64,000 nt of DNA, taken from positions 12,177,828 through 12,241,827 of the forward strand of contig JAJLRJ010000007.1 of NCBI GenBank assembly GCA_024195265.1, in the 5' to 3' direction. The notes beneath the pieces are model-generated. The model saw nothing but the letters and a program-made list of their open reading frames with translations, searched no databases and was not told the origin of the DNA. Positions 19,401 through 31,046 of the stretch are shown here, piece after piece. Every line of letters begins with the position of its first letter. Within the stretch, counting starts at the first letter, position 1. Origin of the DNA: Dendrophyllia cribrosa (taxonomy: Eukaryota > Cnidaria > Anthozoa > Scleractinia > Dendrophylliidae). The position numbers were made by a program, and so were the translations under genes.

Positions 19401-22400
19401 TGTTAGAATTATCGCGGTACCTTTTAGGGTAGTGAGCCGAAAAATATAACGATGAATTTGTGCCACACCGACAAAACAAGATTCTCATAGTACCTTTAAG
19501 GGTTTTTCAAAAATATGTGATGATCATCCCCATCAATAGGCCATTTCCGAGTTGCCTTTAGCCTCTCTATCAAAGCAAGGCTAGGTGCGAAACCTTTCAT
19601 ATGAAAATGAGTTTCATTTGCATGTGAATGAAAACTCATTTTCATATGAAAGGTTGTGCACCTAGTCTCGCTTTGACAACGAGGCGTAACGTATCTCGGA
19701 AATGGCTTATTGTATATGGGAGTCCCCCCCTCTCTCTCTCTCTCCAGGCGACAGATCTGTATGGGTTAGAGGAATCCGAAGCAGATACTTAATATTACTC
19801 AAAAAATTGTAATTGCAATAAATTAAGCCACCCATGTTCCTATCAGATACCTAGTATTGATGGTTTTCACTCACGTTACCTTCAGTCCTGTGGGACTCAA
19901 ATAATAAAGGCCACGGCGGCCATGTTGGTGCACATAACAAAAGAAGTTCATTGAAATTCTTTTGTAGGTGTGCACCAACATGGCCGCCGTGATGCAACGT
20001 GAAAACCACCTAACGTATAGAATTGTAGATGTGCTAACAGCCAAAGCATTTCATGCTAAAATGCCCATTCAGGGGTTTCTACTTTACCCTTGTGGTTGGT
20101 TTTCGTTTGTTGGAGACTGCAGTCTTCTGCTTCTTCTTAACTTTGCCATCATCATCTGGTTCATCTGATGCTGATGGATCTGCAACTGAATACAAGCTGA
20201 TGTACACAGTGTTTATTGAAGGGCTGACAAGGGGCATAAAAAGCCCATGTTAAATTTTGGTAGTTTCTTAGTGTTGTGGACGGTGATCACCGAATGACGC
20301 AAAACAAAAGATTCAAAAGACACTGAACAATACATACCACAACACAACAGCTAACCAACAATGGCTTCCGCAACACAAGAAACACCCTAAATTTTTGAAC
20401 AATTTCACGCTCAAAATTAATTTTTTTCAGCCAAAAAACATTCTTTTGCTAATGGCTCAGGTTAACATTAACTGAAGTGAAGGGATTCAATTAGACAAAA
20501 ACATCCCACATTCTTGGAAAAAAAAATGTTTAACCTGAAGAATCATACATGCAAAGTGTGGTTCAGGTAACCACATTGTATTTTCAGTTGTTTTCTTTTG
20601 TAAAAATACAGGATCTTCTGGCCTGATTGGCTTTTTTTTACTTTAACTTAATACATGAACCTGTCATAACTAATTAGCAAGAGGGTGCTCTCTGGGCTCA
20701 AAAAACACAATTTAAAAGTGCACATTTTAAAAATTCAACATAAGCTGGTTATGCTTCCAGTACATATCAATTATTCTACATGTAGTGGAGAATTGAACAT
20801 GGTATGTTTTGCAACCCCCCCCCCCCCCCCCCCCATCTATATAAAACCTGTCCCTTAAAAAGTCATGTAAAGCAGGTAGCTTTGACATTATAACTGTAGC
20901 TAGCAACAACAGAATGACTTGTACTCATTTTCTTTATTACAATAAAAATCACTAAATTAATAATTTAAAACAAACTTACCAGCAGACCATATTTTCAATG
21001 TTTTATCCCATGAGCCACTGCAAAACTAAGAAACAAATTAAAATAGTTACAGTAGCTGTTAAACCTTTATTTTAAGCGGACACCCTCTATTAGGCAGTCA
21101 CTTATGAAATCCCTGGAAATCACCCCCCATATTTACTGTAAACTTGACCTCTTTTAAGCAGTCACCTCTATTAAGCGGATGTGTTCACCATTTTTAGATT
21201 TTCCAATTGGCGATTTTGACCGTATTTCAACTTTATTAAATGGTCACCTAGTTCAATGGTCAAGAAGAACTCTCATTTGCACTAACAGAGTATAAGTGGC
21301 TTGCTTCAGGTGGCTACGCTGCCCCAAATCACAGACAACTATAACTGATTGTTTCTGTTCATGTTGAATGTGATGGCAAAACTTTTGATGTGGTTTACAA
21401 CAAAGATTTGCCTTACGAACAACATTATAAAATCCGATAGCCCAAGGCATCAACTTCCTTGAACATGCAACTACTTTATTTCTATTTATCACATTTTGCA
21501 ATGCTGTTGGCAATAACAACAACAACAACAACAACAAAACACTTTATTAAATACCAAATATTGATTTAAATAGTACCTACCCACAAATATACATCATGTG
21601 AGCAATTTCACATTCTTGTTCAATTTTTGCCATAAAATTTACATGCTAAATGTTAGAACACCTCTTTTATGTGGTCAACCTCTATTAAGCAGTCAGTTGG
21701 CTTATTCCTCAAGGGTGACTGCTTAACAGAGGTTTGACTCAGTACTTAGTAAGATGCAAAAATATAGTACATGTACTTTAAGTAACAATGCGTGTAAGAA
21801 CTAGGCAATCCTCTATTGTTCTGCGGCATTTCACTTTCCCCACATAAGATTGTTTAGATTTTCTTACTGACAATACATCAACCTATGGACAACACGTTTT
21901 TGGAATAAAATGTACTGAAACTTTATTTTAAAGCGATATTTCTTTTGTGTTACAAGATTTTATCCAATCATGAGACTCCAAAACAATGGCCAAGAAAGGC
22001 TTCTGATTTTCCATGTTTCCCACATAGACATTTTGCTGCATTAAAACTCAGAATAGTTTTCACTAAAAGGGAATCAATAAGTAAACTAGAGAGAAATAAA
22101 TGTGCTACCTGATGAAGTGATAGTAGATTTTCGGTATATACTTCATGCTAACACACCATATAGGGATCCTAAAAACTCATTTTAAAATGGTTAGCTTTTA
22201 TTTCCTGTTATGGGTAGTGATATCCATAACAGTAAATAAAAGCTAACCATTTTAAAATGAGTTTTTAGCCCTAAATAAGTGCCGGATTCTTTGATGTGCA
22301 TAGATTAAAACCCACCATGAAGTATATCCCAGATTTTCATGTTTTAGCCAATGAGGTGGACGGTTTCAACAATATCACAATTAACACCTTTCTGCATTCC

Positions 22401-25400
22401 TTGCCGTTGGGTTGCCTAGATCTTACTAGGACCATTACTTAATAGTAATATTACTGGATTGTAAATAGGATAGTTGCAATCAAGTAATTACTGGATTGTA
22501 AATTGACACAGTTGTAATCTTAACTAGTAATTACTGGATTGTACATGTAAATGACACAGTTGTAATTCCTACATACTGATATACATGCAGCAAGCTGAAT
22601 ACAACAACAGAGTGGAGTATTGCAAATTGTTCCTGGACAAATCAATTCATATGAAATCAAATAAATTCATATCAATATTTCAGGCATAAAGGCACATTTA
22701 CATGTACATGTACACTATCATACATGTATATGTCATAGGTTAAAATTATTTTAGGTTAAAGGGGCTATGTCGCGAGGTTTTGCCTAATTTTAGTACCTTT
22801 AATTTACACTTTTATCTGTCAAAATTCTTTTGTTCGCTGATACGAAACAGGACTCAAAACGGAACCAGTGGTCACATACACAAGAGCTATTGCTTGTTTT
22901 GATTTAAGTCCAACAATTTCATCGCTCTTTTCTCAAGCGAAACAAAATGAGAAAAATGTTAGGTTTGTCTGTGGCGATAAAGAAGTACAAAGCGAAGACT
23001 CTGGTACCATGTTAATATGCTGAAGTGTACTATATTTAGCCAACAGAGAAGAAGAACCTTCGTCCATGACATTCCATGGTCAACTGATTTCTATCGCTAC
23101 TCGTACATATTGAGAAATTTAGCCGTATGATTTCAGAATCGGAAAAATAACCAGGCGAAAATCAAGACAAATAGATTATTTACATATGTGAAAAATCTGA
23201 GACCATTTGGGGAACACAGCACTGGAGGATTAAATGGATTCGACGATGATGGCGTAAACTTGAAAAACAGCCACCGGACATTTTTCAAGATTGTAGCTTG
23301 CGTGACACCTCGCGACATAGCCCCTTTAAAATTATTTAAAACTAGGTTAATTATTATTTTCCTTTTCTGAGGTTATGTTAATGAATCTGGGACAAAGGAA
23401 AATAAAAATTAACCTAGTTTAAATTAATTTTAACCTAAAATAATTTTAACCTACAACATATACAAAGACATGATGCTGTAAGTTGCTGTACTGTTCATCA
23501 CATTTTGATGGCTTTACATGGTAGTCCTGTTGCAACTAAAGATGAAAGCTTTATATATTGTAAAGACACCTTCAAAATAATATAACCACAGCGAGTCCTT
23601 CAAGATTCTCTCCCACCAGAGAAAAGTATTGTTTAGTCACTTTGAGTGTTTGAGACAAAAAAAAGGCAAGGTATAGTACATGTACTAAAATGTACAGTAA
23701 ATTCAATTTACATGACTGTACAGTAAATTCAAAGTGAACATACAATCACCTTTGTTTTAGAAGAGTCCACTGATACTGTATCTACACTCTGGGTGTGTCC
23801 TTTACAAACATGAATACACTCTGCTTTACTCTTGTCACGAGACCACTATCAACAGCAAAAAAAAAAACATTAAAAATGTGGTTGTTGTTCATTGTGGTGT
23901 GTAAGATAGGTGAACGCTTGTTCGTTTGTCTCGCGATGAAGTCACTTTGAGATGTTGATTGCGACATTTCAACCGTTATTAGGTCGATTTTTTTTATTTA
24001 CTCCATTTATTGTTATTACAAACATTTTTTGAAGTTATCAAGATAGAAAAAAAAAATGGAGAAGGGCAAGATATAGGTAAACTAATTATTGCCCTATAAC
24101 TAAATTACAATTTTTTTTAAGAAAAAGAGAACACACTACTAAGAAAGGAATAGAAACATTAGATTGATACAGTGATTAATACTGAGCAAAATAATATTGG
24201 TAATTAAAAGTACTCTTTTAAATTGTTGTTTAGTTTGCTTGCATATGGACATTGGGATATCATTCCAGTAATAGCATCCAATAACTGTTGGACAAAATTT
24301 TCTTATGTTTATTCTGAAGGAACTAGGATTTATTAGGTCGATTGGTTATGTGTCTCTTTATGTAGCACGTTGGTTTGTTGCTACAAACCAACAAATCCTC
24401 CCCACCCCTCCCTTGAAAAAAACGGAAGTCATAGAGACTCTAGAAACCTAACCTGAGTGAGCCGAATGGACTGGTCTTGAGAAGAGCTGATAAACAAACC
24501 CACATCATCACCTACAAGAGTGAAGGTTATGCAGACAAGTTTTATTAAAAATTTGGCATCAAGCTTTGGCATCAAGTTGTTTTAAAATAATGCCTATAAC
24601 CTGGTATTTTGTGGAGATTTCAATATTTTGTATTCTCTAATAAATACATGATTTTGATCACTCAGTGATCATCATTGACAACATCAACTGAACGAACAAA
24701 CAATAGACTGAGCTCGCTGACAAAATATTTGACTAAAAATCTCAACAGCCATTAGCATCGTGATCGCCTAGACTAATGACAGTAACAGCCAGACATCAAT
24801 GTTGCAATTCTGCAATTTCCTTTTATCAAATCATTTAATTGGCTTCAAATCAGCGATTTGCACTATTTTTGATCATCCACTATTTTTGGAAAGTGAAATT
24901 AGAGCAGGGAATTTTGAGTAAAATAACAACTAAGAGAAAGGGGTTATGGGTAAATTTCCTGGGCACTGACGTTGTTCATGTGCAGAATAGTGCCATGCCC
25001 ATATTCAGTGCCTGAGTACCAGGTCTTGGTCTTGAATGTCCTCCAGCACCATGCCCAATTTTTGGCACAGGTACCTCCAAAAGGCTGCATTCAGAGAGCT
25101 TGGGCACCAAGTGCGAAATATCAATGTCACCCAAAATTTCCTATTAAAGTTAATTAATTTTGACACTTACCAACATCAATCCAGCACACACTCTTCACTG
25201 GTGCTGTGTGTCCATCATATGTCAAAACACAGGTACCTATCACACAGCATTATAAAGATCAGATAAGCAACAAGCTTATAACCCTTTTCAAGTCCCAGAG
25301 CCAATTATGGATCAGACAAATTGAAGGGCTTTCTGCAATAACGTCCTAAGTACTTTTTTTGGAAAATTTTCACTGAAATCTTGGATTTTTGGCCTTAAAG

Positions 25401-28400
25401 GGACTCACTTGCCAAAATTATGACTGGGTCCTGTAAATATGACTGAAAGGATTTAAACCAGGTCAACAAATCTTCTATCTTCAAACAGAAGAAATTTTTT
25501 TGAAAAGATACATACAGTGTAGGGTGTCCTGGGGGCCATAGCGGCCCAAAATATTTTCTCATGATATGCATTTTTGCTTTTATTTTAGACATATTTGATA
25601 TAACTTACCACTGAAATCCCATACATATACATTTCCATCATAGCTGCCACTCAGAATACTGAAAATAACAAACAAAAACAAATATTAAACAAAACCAAAA
25701 ACATGCACTACATGTCATGTATTTCATGATGTTTACATGTACTTACAATGTGCTAGTCATAATAACAGACTTTGTTCGATAACCCTTTCTGACAGTTTCA
25801 TGCATACTTGAAATGTTCTTTAATTTTTTATATTTAACTGGAGAGATGAGCATTTTCAATGAACAATGTATCTGTTGTGGTTTCAAACCAGTTTATATTT
25901 TATTTTTCTTTGTCTTGATCCATTAATTATCATATTATTCTGAGACAAAGGAAAACAAAAACCAATTAAGAAAAATTTCAACCACAACATAAAAATTCCA
26001 ACATTTTGCAACTTCTCCATTTTTAGGCAAGACATGCACACTACCTTTAAAGATTTGTATAAACATCCCTTAGTAATTCATGGTTTGATTTCTAATTCTA
26101 GGTTTGAAATGTTTACAGCCTCTTGATTCCCATTGCAATGTCCAGTTTGGTTGCTAAGTTTAAACAGGGGTCATTTACTGACATGCATTTCTAATAATTA
26201 ACACTGACATGTATATACATACCACTTCTTACAGACAGCCACAGAGCTGACCCAGTCATCATGCAGAAGACAGTTGTCAGGTCGTGGAGCTGGATGCTTC
26301 TCAACATATTCTATTTCTATGACACTTTCCTGCAATAAAAAGTGGAATGTAAGAGTTATATCACGAGTAAAACATGGCTCACTCACGAGCATGGTGAAAT
26401 ACTTTACACACAGGCGGGATAATGCAACTACAGACCTGTAATATTATAGTCTAGTATTTAAACCTCATAATTTATTACGGACACCGAAGAAACAGATCTA
26501 AATTTCCATATTAAAGAGTTATTGGAGTTAGAGTTTGCATAAGTTTTGTTCTCTTTGGGACAGAGTAAACTGTCTGTAATAGTGAGGTGTCTGTATTATG
26601 GAGGCGTTCACAAGGAAAGGTTAAACTACAAACTACATGTACGAACCCTGAATAACAAAATAGTAAAACAATTTATTTGCATTAATTATTACAGTAAACT
26701 AAAAGGGAATTCACTTACTGTGGAGATATTGTGGCTTTTCAAGTGTTTGTCTAGTGTGTCGTGGAGGTAGACTGCATCAATGAGAAAATCAAACTGAAAA
26801 TTCCTCTCATTTTCAGTTTCAGACTCAGATACCTCTGATTCTAAAATGGAGAAATAAACTAATGAAACAGCCATAAAAAAAGTTACATTATGCTACAGAT
26901 CAATTTTATTTCATCGAAGGCACTCATGCTTGATTTAACACCCTTCCTATTGTTAAGCACAAAGGTCAGAACATTCCTTTCTAAAGAATGTGGAATGTTT
27001 TGGCCTAATTTAATCTCTTTTAATTCAGTTAATGTTAACCAGCCATTATCTTTGCAACAGCATGCTAATTTCTGGTAAAAAAAAACACAATTTGAGAGTG
27101 GAAAACGTCAAAATTTTAGGTAGGCCAGTTGCGACCCCAGCTCTTGGATTGTTCAAAATTCAAGCCAGTTTAGTTGCATTGTACATGTGTAAGTTCCCTG
27201 AGCACTTGTTCACATAAATAAGTTATATCGCATTATAGTCAGAAATGTACTAAGTATATGTTGTGGTTCAAATTTGTCTTTGGTTTGAAAAATTTTAAAC
27301 CAGTTTGATTTTTGTTTTCCTTTGTCTCAGAATATGATAATGAATCTGAGACAAAGGAAAAATAAAATTGAACTGGTTTGAAAATTTTCAAACCAAGGAA
27401 AAATTTGAACCACAACATATAATATACTGTAGCCAGTCTGCAAATTTATGGATGTACATGTATTTATGCAATACTTCATTTCAAATTTTTTTTGGATGGT
27501 TTCTAACAACAGCTGATGTATAATTTACTTCACTAACAAAACACCCTGTTTCTTCCCAACTACCTCGGGTATTGACAGGACAATCAAAGAGAAAACAAAC
27601 ATGGATGTCCAAGTTCTATAGCTACAGTCTCCAAGCACAAGCCAGTATGTACCATTTGCTAACAGCAAGCTACTGATAAGTTCATTCAGTTCTTGACATC
27701 CAACCTTTACGGGCACAGAGAATGGAGTGTCTGGTACAGCATACCTGTATTAATTAGAGAATGTTGTAATTACATAATATAATAAGCTTTAAACCGTAAA
27801 CATAACACTCGTGTATATAAAAATTAAGCCCCACTAAAAAAAGGTATAGCTTATGGGTTTTTAGTTTCATTTTTAGGCTTTCAAACCACTACCCTGCGAG
27901 CAGAGCCTCTTTCGATCCTCCTAGAAAAATCGGGAGGATTTTTCTAGGAGGATCGAAAGAGGCTCTGCTCGCAGGGTATCAAACCACCTTTATATGATCA
28001 AACTTTATTTGTGTCAAAGTTTTCTAGTTCAATTTTCCAATTGAGCTAATTGGTGACACCTAACTAAGAACTTAAAACTAAAAAATAATTTCTAAAATAT
28101 TTACAGATTTACAAGTGACATTAAAATTCCTTCGTAGTAACTTCAACTTTTAATACTTTTTCATCGCACAAAACAAATGATTATTTATCATATGACCTGT
28201 ATGGCCCTGCAAACATCTTTGCAAAACCATTGATGAAAGACCCGTATGAGGGCCGTACGCATTTGCGCAAGCGGGGCCGGAAAAAGCTGTATGGACCTAC
28301 TACAAAAGCGGACGGCCTTGCGCCTTAAAATTTCAAGTAATTTTGTCTCCAAATTGGTCATATGATAAAATATGTATTGCCTAAGTTAGGTCGGGCAAGA

Positions 28401-30048
28401 TGGGAAAATATTTGGCTCTCGGTCGTGGCACACAGACCTCGCTGTGCTCAGTCCGTACGCCATGACCTCGAGCCAGATATTTTCCCATCCGGCCCTGCCA
28501 CTTAGTCAATAAGTACATTATATTTTTTTATCTGATTCTGGTAACACAGGTAATGATGGAGTCTATATATTTAATCATTATTCTCTAAATAATAAATATA
28601 CAATTTACAATTTAAAAACTTAAACATTTATCTTGATAACTTTATAATGCTATGTACTAGTGTATCCAAAAGATAGTAATTATTGCTGCGGTAAATTTGT
28701 TGTAACTTGTAATTATGCTGTTTTATCGTCTCACTGGTATTACAGAAGTTTGTCTTTCGTTTTTTGAGGGGAAGCAAAATAATGTAAACTGGATGGATGA
28801 ATCGACGAAAACTCCAGCTGATATTAAGACTAATTTTGTCAATTCACGCATCAAGTTCTTGCAATGTGTGTAGAATATTGTTGAGCTAAGGACGCGTTCA
28901 CCACGAGGTAGTTGTGAAAATTTAAGTTAACTATTGAGTTAAGTATGTTGCGTTACTAGCTAGCCGTATCGTGTTCGCATCTTCGCGCACTCAGCTCAGG
29001 TTTCGCGTCCCCACGCGCTCAGCTCAGTAAGTCTCATCGACCGCTGTTGGAGTGATTTCAAAATAAATGTCTTTTATCCCGTACAATCTTCGAAAATCTT
29101 TGCTATCCAACGGTCCTATCGCCATGCCTCACAGTCCTCGCTCAACTCGCGGTAGCCTTCGACAATTGAGTTCCGATTTTGACTGGGACATGTTGGACTA
29201 AAATATTACAAATCTTGCAGCCAACAGCTTGAATCACCAAGGAAAGCAAGTCTTAAGCTTATAAAAGCGAGGCTATTGTTCGTGGCGCAGTGCATTCCGG
29301 CCCAAAATGTGTTCGTGGCGCAGTGAATTCTGGTAAAAATCGATCAATTTGAGATTTTTCGTAGCTTATATTTTTTTCTCATATATTTCTCTTAAATCCT
29401 GATTATGTTGCTGCTCACTCGCTGCGCTCGTTCCGCAGCAATTAGTTTGTCTTTGTAACCATTATGGAGTAACATTTCATTGTCATCGCTTTGTATTTAT
29501 ATCTTGCATATATTGTAAACTCGTATTACTTGCATTTTGTTGTATTTTGTTAATTACAAGCTCAAGCTTGTAATTTGTACAGTTATACTTCTTTGGTGGC
29601 GATTAATAATAATAATAATAATAATAATAACAATGTCTTTTATTAATCATTTGTTTCAAAAGTTACAAAGTACAATTATTAATAACTAGAATAATTTTTT
29701 ATCTAAAAGGCACTTACAATATAAATGCTCAAAAATCTTGTCAAAATCTGCAAAATGTCTTCTTTAAAAAAGACTATTCTTAAACTGAAGACTTCTAACA
29801 CACATTACTATTAAACGACATTATAAAACGGCTGCATTTCCCACGTGAGTTTCATGACAACATGTATACGACAACAATATATCAACATAAGAAGATCTTA
29901 AGCTTAATTTGGATTGAGGAATGTCAATTAAGAACTAGGCTAAGATAATTCCCTTATTCACATGATCAAAAGCCACGATTTCCTAGCCTTACCGTGTCTG
30001 TTTCGTTGTAAAGCGTGCTTGCACATATCCACTCTCTTCGTCCGCCAT
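16337..30048 (-). CDS. WDR12: WDR12 ribosome biogenesis protein, complete, 15 exons
   Basis: 451-aa WD40 protein of the PeBoW complex (PES1-BOP1-WDR12), which matures the large ribosomal subunit rRNA in the nucleolus. Exons, in reading order: 30048-29993, 27744-27653, 26840-26719, 26329-26223, 25658-25609, 25236-25171, 24511-24453, 23845-23750, 21025-20980, 20185-20088, 19222-19082, 18561-18456, 17858-17726, 17494-17422, 16447-16337. They sum to 1,356 bp with every phase matching and GT-AG at every intron. The N-terminal NLE (Notchless-like) domain ([36 protein letters not shown]) is followed by about seven WD repeats ([62 protein letters not shown]). A charged linker ([11 protein letters not shown]) between repeats is typical of WDR12. 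It is slightly longer than the vertebrate protein of about 423 aa. Introns are repeat-filled, but no coding exon is broken. Confidence 0.95.
16448..17421. other. WDR12 intron 14, filled by Helitron-like copy 3 and a MITE
   Basis: The Helitron-like copy at 16,527-17,214 (minus orientation) takes up most of the intron. A foldback MITE at about 16,783-16,940 (ends CCCATTTCCGATATATT, stem AAACAAAAGAAAT) is inserted in it. Confidence 0.65.
16527..17214 (-). mobile_element. Helitron-like element, copy 3, inside WDR12 intron 14
   Basis: On the minus strand the 3-prime end is CTGCTAG followed by host T. The 5-prime end TTGCGTCGACGAAGG lies at about 17,214-17,200. It keeps two full 89-bp units plus a partial one. 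The part at 16,540-16,700 is also found at 61,140-61,310. Internally rearranged and non-coding. Confidence 0.6.
17422..17494 (-). CDS. WDR12: WDR12 exon 14 (WD repeat 7)
   Basis: Encodes [20 protein letters not shown] and TQQT, the first half of the last WD repeat. Confidence 0.92.
17726..17858 (-). CDS. WDR12: WDR12 exon 13 (WD repeat 6)
   Basis: Encodes [20 protein letters not shown] and [15 protein letters not shown] repeat 6. The acceptor is CCTTTCAG at 17,859 onward. Confidence 0.93.
17996..18176. mobile_element. pogo/mariner-type MITE, 181 bp, in WDR12 intron 12
   Basis: The ends CAGTGGAATCCCGAT and ATCGGGATTCCACTG are perfect inverted repeats flanked on both sides by TA. TA duplication and CAGT ends point to the Tc1/mariner (pogo-like) group. 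The interior is a degenerate TTCGAA-AATC palindrome. Confidence 0.8.
18456..18561 (-). CDS. WDR12: WDR12 exon 12 (WD repeat 5)
   Basis: Encodes [20 protein letters not shown] and [14 protein letters not shown] repeat 5. Confidence 0.93.
18562..19081. other. WDR12 intron 11 with inverted-repeat remnants
   Basis: An inverted repeat GTATTGGGAAA...TTTCCCAATAC with flanking GGACCGA copies lies at about 18,600-18,735, and related GGTCCGTATTGCAAAATTC sequence at 18,958-18,990. No coding sense. Confidence 0.45.
19082..19222 (-). CDS. WDR12: WDR12 exon 11 (WD repeat 4)
   Basis: Encodes [20 protein letters not shown] and [20 protein letters not shown], a full WD repeat with GH and WD marks. The donor is CTA|GTATGT. 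Confidence 0.93.
19223..20087. other. WDR12 intron 10 with three foldback elements
   Basis: A remnant of the GGTACCTTTTAGGGTA family (about 19,305-19,535, also at 35,740 and 46,048). A palindrome at 19,535-19,705 with GGCCATTTCCGAG ends. A hairpin at about 19,868-20,010 with GGCGGCCATGTTGGTGCAC arms. A short (CT)n run lies near 19,730. Confidence 0.55.
20088..20185 (-). CDS. WDR12: WDR12 exon 10 (charged linker)
   Basis: Encodes an acidic then basic linker ([15 protein letters not shown] and SNKRKPTTR) between WD repeats, as in other WDR12 proteins, and may hold a nuclear localisation signal. Confidence 0.9.
20186..20979. other. WDR12 intron 9
   Basis: About 20,260-20,395 holds a repeat with GTAGTTTCTTAGTGTTG...CAACAATGGCTTCCGCAACAC, also found at 46,612-46,737. 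A run of C (about 20 bases) lies at 20,814-20,833. Nothing else recognised. Confidence 0.45.
20980..21025 (-). CDS. WDR12: WDR12 exon 9 (WD repeat 3 end)
   Basis: Encodes [15 protein letters not shown], the end of WD repeat 3, nearly the same as in vertebrate WDR12. Only 46 bp, in a 3.6-kb repeat-rich stretch. Confidence 0.92.
22133..22330. mobile_element. MITE, 198 bp, with 8-bp target duplication
   Basis: The ends GGTATATACTTCATG and CATGAAGTATATCCC are flanked by AGATTTTC at 22,125-22,132 and 22,331-22,338, a perfect 8-bp duplication. Same family as 14,106-15,598, without the nested insertion. Confidence 0.85.
22757..23330. mobile_element. MITE with AAAGGGGCTATGTCGCGAGG ends
   Basis: The inverted ends AAAGGGGCTATGTCGCGAGG and CCTCGCGACATAGCCCCTTT are about 570 bp apart. 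Inner stretches (GATTTCAGAATCGG, AATCAAGACAAATAG) are shared with the interior of the Helitron-like copies, so the latter may hold a captured version. Non-coding. Confidence 0.65.
23750..23845 (-). CDS. WDR12: WDR12 exon 8 (WD repeat 3)
   Basis: Encodes [20 protein letters not shown] and [12 protein letters not shown]. The GH dipeptide opens WD repeat 3. Starts and ends in phase 0. Confidence 0.9.
23846..24452. other. WDR12 intron 7
   Basis: A stretch between two copies of TTATTAGGTCGATT (about 23,980 and 24,332) looks like an old inserted element, AT-rich and without frames. Not classified. Confidence 0.35.
24453..24511 (-). CDS. WDR12: WDR12 exon 7 (WD repeat 2)
   Basis: Encodes [19 protein letters not shown], the end of WD repeat 2. 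Ends in phase 0. Confidence 0.9.
25171..25236 (-). CDS. WDR12: WDR12 exon 6 (WD repeat 2)
   Basis: Encodes [20 protein letters not shown], the GH-to-core part of WD repeat 2. The acceptor is TAG|GT and the donor GTAAGT. Confidence 0.9.
25609..25658 (-). CDS. WDR12: WDR12 exon 5 (WD repeat 1)
   Basis: Encodes [16 protein letters not shown], the strand-forming part of WD repeat 1. At 50 bp it is a very short exon, but splice sites and phase fit. Confidence 0.9.
26223..26329 (-). CDS. WDR12: WDR12 exon 4
   Basis: Encodes [20 protein letters not shown] and HDDWVSSV, the junction between the NLE domain and the first WD repeat. Confidence 0.93.
26330..26718. other. WDR12 intron 3
   Basis: 389 bp of AT-rich intron with no recognisable repeat or gene. 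Confidence 0.35.
26719..26840 (-). CDS. WDR12: WDR12 exon 3 (NLE domain)
   Basis: Encodes an acidic insert ([12 protein letters not shown]) followed by [20 protein letters not shown]. The second part matches the NLE domain. The acidic insert may account for part of the extra length compared with vertebrate WDR12. Confidence 0.92.
26841..27652. other. WDR12 intron 2 with a foldback MITE
   Basis: A MITE lies at about 27,257-27,420: ends TATGTTGTGGTTCAAATT and AATTTGAACCACAACATA, stem ATTTTTGTTTTCCTTTGTCT. Related copies at 22,735-23,460, 25,878-25,992 and 47,584-47,713. Confidence 0.55.
27653..27744 (-). CDS. WDR12: WDR12 exon 2 (NLE domain)
   Basis: Encodes [20 protein letters not shown] and onward, the core of the NLE ubiquitin-like domain. 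The acceptor is TACAG and the donor GTACAT. Confidence 0.92.
27745..29992. other. WDR12 intron 1, 2.2 kb
   Basis: A tight hairpin at about 27,886-27,980 has TACCCTGCGAGCAGAGCCTC arms. A foldback at 28,180-28,500 has CATATGA ends with GGGAAAATAT stems. A (TAA)n tract lies at 29,607-29,632. No coding exon was found. Confidence 0.5.
29993..30048 (-). CDS. WDR12: WDR12 exon 1 (start codon)
   Basis: Codes for [18 protein letters not shown] and part of an Arg codon. The donor GTAAGG follows. The sequence around the ATG (GCCATTTT on the plus strand, hence AAAATGGC on the minus) is a good initiation context. Confidence 0.9.
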
Positions 30049-30234
30049 TTTGATTGACTAGGCTCCAGATCTTCCCGTCCGTACGTGTATGTGCGCGCAC
30101 GTTCAAAGACTGGGTGCGATCTTTTTTTTACTTGCCAGTTGCCACAGACGGCAAAGATTTTAATATTTCAAAACAGAGCAAAAGCAGTATAAAACAAAAA
30201 CAATGATAAAGAGTACATAGTATAGATTCTATAC
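30049..30234. other. Upstream region of WDR12
   Basis: Contains the probable WDR12 promoter just right of the ATG. No TATA box stands out. A T-rich run lies at 30,120-30,131. Confidence 0.35.
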
Positions 30235-30779
30235 TAGTAGTAATCATAGATTATAGTGCGTCTCCTTATCCCGTGGCACCTCGTCTTGACCTAGTACCTT
30301 AGTTTCATGAATTAATTCAGCCACTGTTTAAAAGGGAAACGTCGGGCCGACATCAAACAAATTCACAATATCGCCGTGGGATCGGGCAAAATCCTGCCGT
30401 GCTGTGTACTCCGAAAGGTGTCAGATTTTTACGACATATAAATGGTATATTTGTCTTGATTTCATTTCGGTTATTTCTCCGATTCTGAAATCATACTCCT
30501 CAGTACATGTACTAATACCGGAACCGGAAATGAGAAATTTCTGAGAAAAGCCTGAAAAAGTGCTCCCGTGATAAACTTCTTGGACACCGACGATTAAGTC
30601 ACAACATTCAACATGAATTTCGCAGGATTTTTCAGATAAAATTACAACTACCAGTTGCAAGTAAGACACAAGACTGTTGAATATAATTCCTTTATTAGCT
30701 AGACAAATTTTAGTCACAAAATTGCGAAATCTTTAGTCGCAAATGCGCCCGATACTACGGTGGCCCATAGGGACAAAAC

Positions 30780-31046
30780 ACTTCCCAGAATCCAAAACAC
30801 TTCCCAGAATCCAAAAACACTTCCCAGAATCCAAAACACTTCCCAGAATCCAAAAACACTGCCCAGAATCCAAAAACACTGCCCAGAATCCAAAAACACT
30901 GCCCAGAATCCAAAAACACTTCCCAGAATCCAAAAACACTTTCCAGAATCCAAAACAATTTCCAGAATCCAGAACACTTCCCAGAATCCAAAAAACTTCC
31001 CAGAATCCAAAACACTTCCCAGAATCCAAAACACTTCCCAGAATCC
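30780..31046. repeat. Tandem array of 18-20-bp units, left arm
   Basis: About 14 units of ACTTCCCAGAATCCAAAAC with one-base length changes. The inverted array in the other arm is at 32,358-32,580. Subterminal arrays of this kind often serve as transposase binding sites. Confidence 0.85.

Larger units (their letters stand above)
21026..23749. other. WDR12 intron 8, 2.7 kb, MITE-rich
   Basis: Inverted TTAAGCGGTCACC/GACTGCTTAA-type sequences lie at about 21,060-21,740. A (CAA)n tract lies at 21,512-21,537. A MITE at 22,133-22,330 has an 8-bp duplication. A foldback pair at 22,735-23,460 (GGTTAAAATTATTTTAGG ends) is interrupted by an element of about 570 bp at 22,757-23,330, which has AAAGGGGCTATGTCGCGAGG ends. 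Confidence 0.55.
24512..26222. other. WDR12 introns 4-6 (excluding exons 5 and 6)
   Basis: Mostly AT-rich sequence with nothing I can name. An inverted repeat of the TTGTGGTTCAAATT family lies at about 25,878-25,992 (arms with TTTGTCT and AGACAAAGG). No RNA gene was seen. Confidence 0.35.
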
